Part shown: positions 26,194-33,591 of the stretch, in pieces
Layout: every line of letters starts with the position of its first letter
How positions within the stretch are numbered: position 1 is the first letter of the stretch
Source of the DNA: Desulfobulbaceae bacterium
GTDB lineage: Bacteria > Desulfobacterota > Desulfobulbia > Desulfobulbales > SURF-16
Assembly (NCBI GenBank): GCA_023230525.1
Contig: JALNXE010000019.1
Span: forward strand, 1-52,904
DNA: 52,904 nucleotides
Direction: 5' to 3'
Translations under genes and position numbers: made by a program
The notes under the pieces: model-generated
Databases searched by the model: none
What the model was told of the DNA's origin: nothing
The model's input: only the letters and a program-made list of their open reading frames with translations

Positions 26194-26231
26194 GGAAAAG
26201 GCCGGTGTACCCTCACAACACCGGCCTTTTT
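26194..26231 (+). terminator. Terminator hairpin of array unit 5
   Basis: AAAAGGCCGGTGT pairs with ACACCGGCCTTTTT around a nine-base loop. It is the last hairpin before trmFO, about 190 bases upstream of its start, so anything transcribed from the array should end here. Confidence 0.78.
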
Positions 26232-26417
26232 CATCTCCCAACCAGCCAATAATCCGCAAACCCTTACCAGCCATGGCCATACTGATATTTTGCTGTCAAA
26301 CCAGACAAAATTATGTATAGTTACTCGTTTTTCCACCTTCTTTTCTTGAACATGATTCATCTTTTATCATGATTCATCTTTTGTAGATAAATCAGCGGCA
26401 AGAGGGCTTTGTATTTA

Positions 26418-27755
26418 ATGGACGATCGTTTTCTGACCATCATCGGCGGAGGGCTGGCCGGCTGCGAGGCAGCCTGGCAGGCGGCGCAACGCGGCTGCCG
26501 GGTGACCCTCTATGACATGAAGCCCCAGCGTTTCAGCCCTGCCCACTGCTCCGCTGATCTGGCGGAACTGGTCTGCAGCAACTCATTGCGCTCCGCTGAC
26601 CTCTTCTCGGCCGTGGGTCTGCTGAAGGAGGAAATGCGGCAGCTTGACTCCCTGATCATGGCTGCCGCCGCCGCGACCAGGGTCCCGGCCGGCAAGGCTC
26701 TGGCGGTTGACCGCACTCTATTTGCCCGCTTTATCACGGAAAAAATCACAGCCCATCCGGCAATTGAAATCCGCCGCGAGGAAATCAGCACCATACCCCG
26801 GGCTGACGCACATCATCCGCTGGCGATTGTGGCCACCGGTCCCCTCACCGCCGACGGGCTGGCCCGCGCCCTGCAGGAAATCACCGGTGAGCATCTTGCC
26901 TTTTACGATGCCATTGCTCCGATTGTCACCGCCGAATCGCTGAACAGGGAAATCATCTACCAGGCCTCCCGTTATGATGATGGACCGGGGGACTACCTCA
27001 ACTGCCCCATGGACAAGGCCCGGTACCTGACCTTTATCACGGAGCTTGCGGCGGCTGACAAGGTGAAGCTGAGACCCTTTGAGGAAAAAAAATACTTCGA
27101 GGGCTGCCTGCCCATTGAGGTCATGCTGGAACGGGGAGTGGACACCCTGCGCTTCGGCCCCATGAAGCCGGTTGGCCTGCCCGATCCCCGCACCGGCCGC
27201 GATCCGTACGCGGTGGTCCAGCTCAGAAAGGAAAATGCGGAGGGAACCCATTACAACATGGTGGGGTTTCAGACCAAACTGACCTATCCCGAACAGCAGC
27301 GGGTCTTCCGCCTGATTCCGGGCATGGAGCAGGCGGAGTTTGAACGGCTGGGCAGCATCCACCGCAATACCTTTGTCTGCGGACCCAAGGTGCTGGAACC
27401 CACCCTGCAGCTCAAAACAAGACCGGACATCCTGCTGGCCGGGCAGATCACCGGGGTGGAGGGCTACGTGGAATCAACGGCCATGGGCCTGCTGGCGGGC
27501 ATCAATGCCGCGCACCTGCTGCAGGGCCGCAAACCCGCTCCCCCACCGGCCGAGACGGCGCTCGGCGCCCTCATCCGCCATCTCACCGACAGCGATGCCG
27601 CCCGTTTTCAGCCGTCCAACATCAACTTCGGCCTCTTTGCCGATCTGGCCGGCGAGAATGGCAAAAAGGTGCCGAAAAAAATGCGCGGCCAGTTGCGGGC
27701 GGAAAAGGCCCTCGCGGCTTTGGGCGAATGGAAGGCAGCGATTCATGCAGGATGA
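26418..27755 (+). CDS. trmFO: TrmFO, folate-dependent tRNA (uracil-54-C5) methyltransferase
   Basis: 445 residues from the ATG at 26418; AGAGGG lies 11 bases upstream, and an in-frame TTG at 26409 seems less likely. The N-terminal FAD motif GGGLAGCEAAWQAAQRG, the segments CSNSLRS and FARFITEKI, and the C-terminal TALGALIRHLTD and NINFGLFADL are characteristic of TrmFO. The enzyme uses methylene-tetrahydrofolate and FADH2 to make ribothymidine at U54 of tRNA; it replaces the SAM-dependent TrmA in many Firmicutes and deltaproteobacteria. The last 11 bases overlap the downstream uracil-DNA glycosylase gene, so the two are probably translated together. The tandem terminator array lies just upstream. 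Confidence 0.93.
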   Translation: MDDRFLTIIGGGLAGCEAAWQAAQRGCRVTLYDMKPQRFSPAHCSADLAELVCSNSLRSADLFSAVGLLKEEMRQLDSLIMAAAAATRVPAGKALAVDRTLFARFITEKITAHPAIEIRREEISTIPRADAHHPLAIVATGPLTADGLARALQEITGEHLAFYDAIAPIVTAESLNREIIYQASRYDDGPGDYLNCPMDKARYLTFITELAAADKVKLRPFEEKKYFEGCLPIEVMLERGVDTLRFGPMKPVGLPDPRTGRDPYAVVQLRKENAEGTHYNMVGFQTKLTYPEQQRVFRLIPGMEQAEFERLGSIHRNTFVCGPKVLEPTLQLKTRPDILLAGQITGVEGYVESTAMGLLAGINAAHLLQGRKPAPPPAETALGALIRHLTDSDAARFQPSNINFGLFADLAGENGKKVPKKMRGQLRAEKALAALGEWKAAIHAG

Positions 27756-28515
27756 TCTCTTTTTTTTGGGCAGTCTGCTGCAGGAAACAAGAAATCTTGT
27801 CGCCTTTCACCGCCATTGCGAACTCGACTACCCCTTATCCCCGGCATTGAAAACTTTTCTCAACCCCGCGCCGGCAAAGGGAAAAACCAAACCCGTTCCG
27901 CCCAGTCCGGCAGCCGAAACCGCAAAACCAGCCGAGACTATCGGACCGGACAGAGCGGACCGGCAAACCCTTGACGATCTGAAGCACACCCTGGAGAGCT
28001 GCCAACTCTGCCCCTTGGGGAAATCACGGCAGATATTCGGCGAGGGATCCGTCCGGCAGGGTCTGGCCCTGTTGATCATCAGTGAACCTCCCGGGGCCGA
28101 GGAAATGGCGGCAAACAGGCCGATCAGCGGCGCTCCCCGTGAACTGCTGGAAAAAATGCTCGGGGCTATCAACCTTTCCCTGGACGACATTTTTCTGACC
28201 AACATCGTCAAATGCGCGCCGCCGGCAGAACGCGGCGCGACCGTTGCGGAAACATCCGCCTGCCTGCCCTATCTCATCCGGCAGATTGAGCTGATCAAGC
28301 CGAAAATCATCTGCACCATGGGCCAGCTTGCCGGCCAGAGCCTGCTCAAAACCTCCCAGTCTCTGCTCAGCCTGCGGGGAAAATTCCATGACTTCCAGGG
28401 TATTCCTCTCATGGCGACCTTCCATCCGGCCCTGCTGCTCAAGACCCAGGAACTGAAAAAAGGGGCCTGGCATGATCTGCAGATGATCCAGAAAAAGCTC
28501 AAATCCCTGGCCTGA
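27745..28515 (+). CDS. Family 4 uracil-DNA glycosylase (iron-sulfur type)
   Basis: 256 residues from the ATG at 27745, which overlaps the end of trmFO. The N-terminal 85 residues are a proline- and alanine-rich linker. The catalytic domain (about 90-256) has the four cysteines of the 4Fe-4S cluster: CQLC early, then C-x15-C (KCAPPAERGATVAETSAC). Motif A reads SEPPGAEE, where the family usually has GEAPG-E. The C-terminal motif is FHPALLL. The enzyme removes uracil from DNA produced by cytosine deamination. The first motif differs slightly from the consensus but keeps the acidic residues. Confidence 0.88.
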   Translation: MQDDLFFLGSLLQETRNLVAFHRHCELDYPLSPALKTFLNPAPAKGKTKPVPPSPAAETAKPAETIGPDRADRQTLDDLKHTLESCQLCPLGKSRQIFGEGSVRQGLALLIISEPPGAEEMAANRPISGAPRELLEKMLGAINLSLDDIFLTNIVKCAPPAERGATVAETSACLPYLIRQIELIKPKIICTMGQLAGQSLLKTSQSLLSLRGKFHDFQGIPLMATFHPALLLKTQELKKGAWHDLQMIQKKLKSLA

Positions 28516-28565
28516 CAACGCCTTCGCCTCCTGGGAAAATAACGGCGGGCAGGGTCAAGGTCTGC

Positions 28566-29768
28566 TCACCCCGCCCCCCTGGCAATCGGCTCCAGCAATT
28601 TCCGCGCCTGCGCATGGCCGGGGTGGCTCCGCAGGCATTGCCCGAGCGCCTCCTTGGCCTGGGCAACATCGCCCTGCTGCAAATAAATCTCGGCGAGCTT
28701 CACCAGATATTCCGGCTGGCCAGGGACCAGCTCCAGGCATTTCCTGAACTGGCGCGCCGCTGCCTCAAGGTTGCCGCCATCGCCCAGTTTCTGGCCCAGC
28801 AGAGCGAAGATAAAGGCCGTTTCCGGCAGCGGCTGGATTGTTGTATCAAGATAGGCTGCCGCATCCTCCGGCCTGCCCTTTTTCAGAAAGGCCTTGCCCA
28901 TTTTTATGAGATTCAGATCAGTAGGCCCGGCAGACATCACTGCCGCGAAAATTTCCCGGGCCTTGTCCTCCATATCCATTTCCAGATAAAATTTACCCAG
29001 GTCAATGGCCAGATCGAGGTTGAGAGGATTCTCCTTGTGCGCTTTCAAGAGCAGCCCGAAGGCGTCGCCGTATGCCCCGTCAAGCCGGCACACCTTGCTC
29101 AGCAGATGCATGCCCTTGCCGCTGGCGGGATTTTCCTTCAGGTACATAGTGAGAAACTGTTTGGCCTTATCCAGCTCCCGCTGCCAATAGTAACCTTCGC
29201 TGAGCAGAAACAGGGCGTCGCTGTTGTTCTTGTCCTGGGCGAGCACCCCTTTGGCCTTGTCAATGGCCTTGTCATAATTTTTGGCGAGGATGAGATGCCG
29301 GGCCAGGCGGAGCTCATTCTGCAGGGCCGTGAGTTTTCTTCTTTTATGAATATTAGTGATGGACTGACGCAGATCCTCTGCCCGGTAGGGTGTGGCCAGA
29401 TACCCGTCAACTTTTTCATCAATGGCGTGAAGGATCATTTCCTTCTGGCGGTTATCGGAGATGATCAGCACCGGGATGTCAGACAGCCCGGGGGTTCTCC
29501 TGATGAGCCTGAGCAATTCGATGCCGTTCATGCAGGGCATCTGCAGATCCGTAATAACAAAATGCACCCGCGAGTTTTTCAGCACATGGCGCGCCTCGAT
29601 GCCGCTGCGAACAATGCGGATATTTTTATGCCCCGCCTGCTGCAGGACACGGGCATCCTGCTCCAGCACCTCCTTATCATGACCGACCAGGAGGAAATCC
29701 AATTCCTGCATCTGCGACTGACTGTTCATAAAGATGGTAAATAATCTGTTGAGGTGAGCGTACCGCAT
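28566..29768 (-). CDS. Receiver domain protein with TPR repeats
   Basis: 400 residues. A receiver domain occupies about 20-140, with phospho-acceptor Asp in VITDLQMP and Pro-rich YLATPYRAEDL at the usual Lys region; the conserved Lys seems replaced by Thr (ATP instead of KP). The rest, about 150-395, is a series of TPR-like helix pairs (for example AKNYDKAIDKAKGVLAQD and AAARQFRKCLELVPGQPEYL). It has no DNA-binding domain, so it probably acts by binding proteins, in a phosphorylation-dependent way. Upstream Mets at residues 1, 14 and 20 lack good ribosome sites, so the true start is uncertain. An 8-bp-arm palindrome lies about 28 bases upstream of the annotated start. No cognate kinase is adjacent. 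Confidence 0.85.
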   Translation of the reverse strand: MRYAHLNRLFTIFMNSQSQMQELDFLLVGHDKEVLEQDARVLQQAGHKNIRIVRSGIEARHVLKNSRVHFVITDLQMPCMNGIELLRLIRRTPGLSDIPVLIISDNRQKEMILHAIDEKVDGYLATPYRAEDLRQSITNIHKRRKLTALQNELRLARHLILAKNYDKAIDKAKGVLAQDKNNSDALFLLSEGYYWQRELDKAKQFLTMYLKENPASGKGMHLLSKVCRLDGAYGDAFGLLLKAHKENPLNLDLAIDLGKFYLEMDMEDKAREIFAAVMSAGPTDLNLIKMGKAFLKKGRPEDAAAYLDTTIQPLPETAFIFALLGQKLGDGGNLEAAARQFRKCLELVPGQPEYLVKLAEIYLQQGDVAQAKEALGQCLRSHPGHAQARKLLEPIARGAG

Positions 29769-29795
29769 CAGGGCGGGACCCGTAACATGCTAATG

Positions 29796-29812
29796 ATACA
29801 ATTTAATTGTAT
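29796..29812. promoter_or_regulatory. Palindrome ATACAATT-T-AATTGTAT, candidate operator
   Basis: Perfect 8-bp arms around a single T, 28 bases before the REC-TPR gene start. The symmetry fits a dimeric regulator, but the AT-rich composition makes chance more likely than for a GC palindrome. Confidence 0.3.
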
Positions 29813-29915
29813 ACTTTAGGTTCGGCCATATGTCAAAAAACAATGCGGCATCTCCTCACCGCCGCCTGAGGTCTTGTTAAAAATAATAGTGCGTCGTAAA
29901 CATGCCGGCCTAAGG

Positions 29916-29927
29916 AGATAATTATCT
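29916..29927. promoter_or_regulatory. AGATAATTATCT palindrome in the rubrerythrin upstream region
   Basis: A perfect 12-bp palindrome about 155 bases before the rubrerythrin start. GATAAT-type half-sites occur in Fur and PerR boxes, and rubrerythrin genes are often peroxide-regulated. The match is partial and the distance large. The rest of the 313-base gap holds a TATAAT at 30024-30029 without a good -35. Confidence 0.25.
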
Positions 29928-30081
29928 AGCAATTATGAAGATATTCCCCCCTCAACAACTCCTCAGAAAAAATATTGCCGGAGCACCAGGACTAAAATGC
30001 TGGAATATCGGCATAAAATTCACTATAATCTGACCACCAACTTGCCCCCCCTCTCAATGTATAATCAAAAAAGGATAACCC

Positions 30082-30579
30082 ATGGGAAAAACAGAAGAGA
30101 ATTTACAAGAGGCCTTTGCCGGCGAATCGCAGGCGAACAGAAAATACCTTGCCTTTGCCAATAAGGCTGACAAAGAAGGCTTTGCCCAGGCGGCAAAATT
30201 ATTCAGGGCCGCGGCGGCGGCGGAGACCATCCACGCCCATGCCCATCTGCGGGCGATGAAAGGCGTCGGCGCCACCGCAGAAAACCTGAAAGAGGCCATC
30301 GCCGGCGAGACCCACGAATTCAAGAATATGTACCCGCAGATGATTAAAGATGCGGAAGCGGAAGGACATAAAGCGGCACTCCGCTCTTTTCAATATGCCA
30401 ATGCCGTGGAAAAAGTACATGCCGAACTGTATCAGCAGGCATTGGACAGTCTTGAAGCAGGGCCGGCGGAATATGATTATTATGTCTGTTCGGTATGCGG
30501 CCATACCCACGCGAAAGAGGCCCCGGAGAAGTGCCCGGTTTGCGGCGCCAATGCCAATGCCTTCTTTAAGAGCGAATAA
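30082..30579 (+). CDS. Rubrerythrin
   Basis: 165 residues with AAAGGAT upstream. The N-terminal four-helix ferritin-like domain (1-130) carries the diiron ligands in EAFAGESQANRKY, ETIHAHAH, EAIAGETHEF and EKVHAEL. The C-terminal rubredoxin domain has CSVCG and CPVCG (two CxxC pairs). In anaerobes rubrerythrin reduces hydrogen peroxide to water with electrons from rubredoxin or NAD(P)H systems. It is a cytoplasmic oxidative-stress enzyme. Monocistronic as far as can be seen, with a hairpin just downstream. Confidence 0.95.
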   Translation: MGKTEENLQEAFAGESQANRKYLAFANKADKEGFAQAAKLFRAAAAAETIHAHAHLRAMKGVGATAENLKEAIAGETHEFKNMYPQMIKDAEAEGHKAALRSFQYANAVEKVHAELYQQALDSLEAGPAEYDYYVCSVCGHTHAKEAPEKCPVCGANANAFFKSE

Positions 30580-30595
30580 AAGACAGACCACCGAT

Positions 30596-30636
30596 AAAAC
30601 AGTGTAAAGGCAGGCCCTTGCCCGCATGCTGTTTTT
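30596..30636 (+). terminator. Probable terminator after rubrerythrin
   Basis: AAAACAG (30596-30602) pairs with CTGTTTT (30629-30635), with a smaller inner GGC/GCC stem, followed by T5. The bulged stem makes it moderate. No convincing gene lies between it and the PilZ gene end at 30841. Confidence 0.4.
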
Positions 30637-30840
30637 CGGCCCGGTTGCTTTCCCGAACCCAGCGGCAAAGGGCTGCCAGCCCAGCCAGACCACAGCCGCC
30701 TCACCCGGATCTTTTCAGGGTATTGCCGCATTTTCCCCCCTCAACAGGGCATTTTTTCAAAATGGCCTGCGGAGCAAATGCCTTGGGGAGAAACCGCTGG
30801 CCGGAGCCGGGCTGACCGATGGCGACGGAGTTGCCCGATC

Positions 30841-31194
30841 TTATGCATTGCCTGTGTTATACTGAGACAGGAAAAAGGCAATCATGTCTCTCTGCTGGTT
30901 GGTCAGATCGGCAAACTTCACCCCCACCTTGCTCATGATGATGGAATCCTTGCCTAAGGCTGACGAATGGTTGTTCCAGACAACGGTGATGGGAACTTTC
31001 GCCAGGGAGAGGTTGCCCAGGAGCATATCGACATATTCCTTTTTTTTGATGGGCGATTCCACATCAATGTACTGCAGAGAAAAGCCCCCTGCGCTGATGT
31101 CCAGTATCCGCCCGAAACTATCAGCGGTATACACAAATGTTTTTGCAGAAGGGATGTACCGTTGATGTTTGCGCTGATCGACTTGATTCATCAT
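30841..31194 (-). CDS. PilZ domain protein (c-di-GMP receptor)
   Basis: 117 residues from the ATG at 31194, chosen because AGAGGTG lies 6 bases upstream; the frame extends 13 codons further without such a site. Both c-di-GMP-binding motifs of PilZ are present: R-x3-R in QRKHQRY (about residue 8) and D-x-S-x2-G in DISAGGF (about 32). The rest is the PilZ beta-barrel. A single-domain PilZ protein usually carries the messenger signal to a partner, such as a motility or secretion complex. The neighbour upstream on the same strand is the subtilisin-like gene, 166 bases away; no partner is obvious. Confidence 0.88.
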   Translation of the reverse strand: MMNQVDQRKHQRYIPSAKTFVYTADSFGRILDISAGGFSLQYIDVESPIKKKEYVDMLLGNLSLAKVPITVVWNNHSSALGKDSIIMSKVGVKFADLTNQQRDMIAFFLSQYNTGNA

Positions 31195-31360
31195 TTTATT
31201 CACCTCTGAAAATATTTGTCGTGGACAGGCCATCCGCCTGCCGAGGAAGTCGCGCTGCCCTTCAGGGATTACGCCTTATTCTTCCTCCTGATGTCATTTG
31301 CCTGGGTATTGAAAAAACACAGCCAGCCGGCTCCATTTTCGTCTTCTCCACTTTCGGGTT

Positions 31361-33139
31361 TCAGTTCGCCGGCACCGTGCCGAAGGCCGCGGCGAATTCC
31401 TGCAGATCCCCAGCACTGATCACACCATCCCGGTTGAGATCGGCCGAGGGTGCTGCGGCCGTATAAACGCCGGCAAAAAGAGCCAGATCCCGGCCATCCA
31501 CATCGCCGTCACCATCCTGATCAGCCCGGGCCGCACTGCTGCCTCCGCACAGCCCGGCAAGATAGAGCCTGGCCTTTTCCGCCTGCACCAGGCCATAACC
31601 AAAGGATATATCATAGCCCGCGGGACCGAGATCTTCGGCGCTCAGGCGCAGGGCCTCCCGCACCTGGGCGGCACTGCAGGTCGAATGGTAATAGCTCCAG
31701 ATCAGGGCGGCAACCCCGGTGACATGGGGGGTGGCCATGGAGGTGCCGCTCATCTCCTGATAATCCAGATAGGAACCGACGCTCAGGTGCGCCTCGTCGC
31801 CAATGGCGGACAGCAGAGCCAGCCCGTCCGCCCGGGAAATCGACACTGCGGGAATAAAAGTGCTCACCTCCGACAGGGTGCCGGAAAACGTGCCATCCAC
31901 ATTGTTGTAAATTACCGCGCCGATGCCGCCGCCATCCTCGCAGGCCTGCACCTTCTGCCACAAATAGAGGCTGCCCCGTTCCATGAGACAGATTTTCCCC
32001 ACCGCGTCCGGACACGGTTCCTCGCCGAGACCGCAATCCGCCAGAGGGCCATCCGCCTCGGCAGAGGGGGAACCCTGCAGGTTCAGCGCGCCATAGAGCA
32101 CATTATTGACAATGAGCTGGGATAAAACAAACGGGGTGGTGACCGTACCGATGGGCACGGTGGACAGGACATCAACCCCCGGGGCTGCCAGTTCGACCTT
32201 CTCATTCTGCTGGGAAAAGGGCGCCCTGTTTTTGTTTTCGTCAATGGCGGCCACGGAGATGACCGAATCATAGGAGGCCGGATAGGACAGGGCCGTGGTG
32301 CCGCTGTTGCCGGCCGCAGCCACCAGCAGCACCCCCTGGTTGGCGAGGTCGCGGAAGGTCTGTTCTTCACTGACGCTCGTTTCTTCACTGCCGAAACTCA
32401 TGTTGATGACATCGGCGCCAACCCCGGGACGGACACACTCAGCCACGCCGGCCAGGATATCGGAAACATAGGCCGTGCCCGAGGAGTCAAACACCCTGAC
32501 GATAAAAAGATTGATGCTGCCGCCCGGCAGAACGCCCACCACGCCCACTTGGTTGTTCATGGCGGCGATGGTGCCGGCCACATGGGTGCCGTGTTGATTG
32601 GTATCCTCATACCAGGCGCCGCTGCCGATAATATCAATGCCGTCGACGTTGTTTTTACTGAGATCCTCATGGAGCAGATCATAGCCGCTGTCCAGGATAC
32701 AGACGGTCACCTCGCCGGCATGCAGATCGGCCAGGAGGTCCGCCTGGACCATATTGATGCCGTAAGGCATGTACTGACTGGACAAGTAGCGGAGTTGATC
32801 CTCTTCGATGAATGCAACCCGGGGATTGCTGCGGAGACTTTGCACGCCCTTGGCATCGAGCTCCGCCGCCACCAGGCCGAAACGGGGAATCTGCCGGATG
32901 AGCCCCGGTGCGGCCTCAGGCAGCATCCGGGCAAGCAGGGCGGGATTTCCGGCAAGTTCAGCGGCAGGCGCGGGTGATACTTTGATCAGATAGCGTTTGT
33001 TCTGCCCGGCAGGAGATGAGGAGCTGCCGCCGGGCTGTTGTTGCCCTTTCTCCCCTGCCCGGGCCTGCTGGGCGGCCGGGGCAAAGAGGCACAATGACAG
33101 CAGCAGAATGCTGACAATCCTTATCACTTCCATGATCAT
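31361..33139 (-). CDS. Secreted subtilisin-like serine protease with PA insert and dockerin
   Basis: 592 residues from the ATG at 33139, chosen for GGAGGTG 6 bases upstream. A signal peptide (IVSILLLSLCLFAPAAQQARA) leads into an I9-like propeptide (about 45-115). The S8 catalytic triad is complete: Asp in VCILDSGYD, His in NQHGTHVAGT, Ser in GTSMATPHV. A protease-associated (PA) domain (about 340-450) splits the catalytic domain between His and Ser. The C-terminus carries dockerin-like calcium repeats (DQDGDGDVDGRD, DLNRDGVISAGD). It should be exported and act on extracellular or periplasmic peptides. No cohesin or type 2 secretion gene is nearby. The downstream gene on this strand is PilZ. 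Confidence 0.92.
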   Translation of the reverse strand: MIMEVIRIVSILLLSLCLFAPAAQQARAGEKGQQQPGGSSSSPAGQNKRYLIKVSPAPAAELAGNPALLARMLPEAAPGLIRQIPRFGLVAAELDAKGVQSLRSNPRVAFIEEDQLRYLSSQYMPYGINMVQADLLADLHAGEVTVCILDSGYDLLHEDLSKNNVDGIDIIGSGAWYEDTNQHGTHVAGTIAAMNNQVGVVGVLPGGSINLFIVRVFDSSGTAYVSDILAGVAECVRPGVGADVINMSFGSEETSVSEEQTFRDLANQGVLLVAAAGNSGTTALSYPASYDSVISVAAIDENKNRAPFSQQNEKVELAAPGVDVLSTVPIGTVTTPFVLSQLIVNNVLYGALNLQGSPSAEADGPLADCGLGEEPCPDAVGKICLMERGSLYLWQKVQACEDGGGIGAVIYNNVDGTFSGTLSEVSTFIPAVSISRADGLALLSAIGDEAHLSVGSYLDYQEMSGTSMATPHVTGVAALIWSYYHSTCSAAQVREALRLSAEDLGPAGYDISFGYGLVQAEKARLYLAGLCGGSSAARADQDGDGDVDGRDLALFAGVYTAAAPSADLNRDGVISAGDLQEFAAAFGTVPAN

Positions 33140-33516
33140 AGCAAACACCTCCATGCTTTTTCCGTCAGCCGATGCCTCATTGCCCCATGGCCTGACCGCC
33201 GATACCATCTGCCTGATTCATTGTGCATCATCGCGGCCGGCACCCACCGGCACAATCGCAACTGACCCGGGAAAAAGCAAGGGATATATCAGGGCCAGGG
33301 CAAATCCGCAAGGCCCCGGCCGGCGGGGTTGACGGGTAATCTCTGTACTGAAGCGTCTCGTCAAAGCCCTCGCCCCATACTCCCCTATTCAATTTATACT
33401 TTTCCGCGCACCATCTGTCAAAATATTACTCAATTCTCTCATCAGGAAAACATCCCCTGGCCGGATCTTCATCATTTGCAATCTCAGCCGCCGGAAGTCC
33501 TCCTCCTTTTTTACAT

Positions 33517-33546
33517 TTCACTTCGGGTATGTTTTTCTGCTATGAT
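33517..33546 (+). promoter_or_regulatory. Candidate sigma-70 promoter of the REC-pyruvate kinase gene
   Basis: TTCACT (33517-33522) is followed after 18 bases by TATGAT (33541-33546), with the extended -10 TG one base before it. A start here would give a leader of about 40 bases. The rest of the 452-base gap 33140-33591 between the divergent genes shows no gene. Confidence 0.48.
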
Positions 33547-33591
33547 CAGCTGAACGAACCCCCTCGTCATTGCCGAAAAAGGACACGAATA

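Larger units (their letters stand above)
25458..26231. repeat. Tandem array of five ~155-bp units, each with a terminator-like hairpin
   Basis: Units start at a GGAACC motif at 25458, 25627, 25782, 25935 and 26087 (spacings 169, 155, 153, 152). Each unit holds in order: GGAACC(TATTTTCAAA), an AAGGAATC-like block, AAGACTGTAAG with a short complementary CTTA(C), GTTCC, a pyrimidine-rich stretch, and a GC hairpin followed by T-runs on the plus strand. Units 2-4 are most alike; unit 1 is degenerate and unit 5 has diverged. GGAAC and GTTCC can pair. Short open frames occur on the minus strand but differ between units and have no consistent ribosome site, so protein coding is unlikely. It lies between the divergent RRM gene and trmFO. 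Candidates: tandem small-RNA genes, an attenuator array or an amplified repeat. Confidence 0.85.

Noticed and set aside
25458..26231. Integron attC sites or CRISPR as the explanation of the array
   Set aside because: No GTTRRRY/RYYYAAC core sites, no short identical repeats with unique spacers, and no integrase or cas gene.
25520..26360. Short minus-strand open frames across the tandem array, with a recurring NSYSLN-like segment
   Set aside because: The recurrence follows from the DNA repeat; frames differ in start and length between units and lack consistent ribosome sites.
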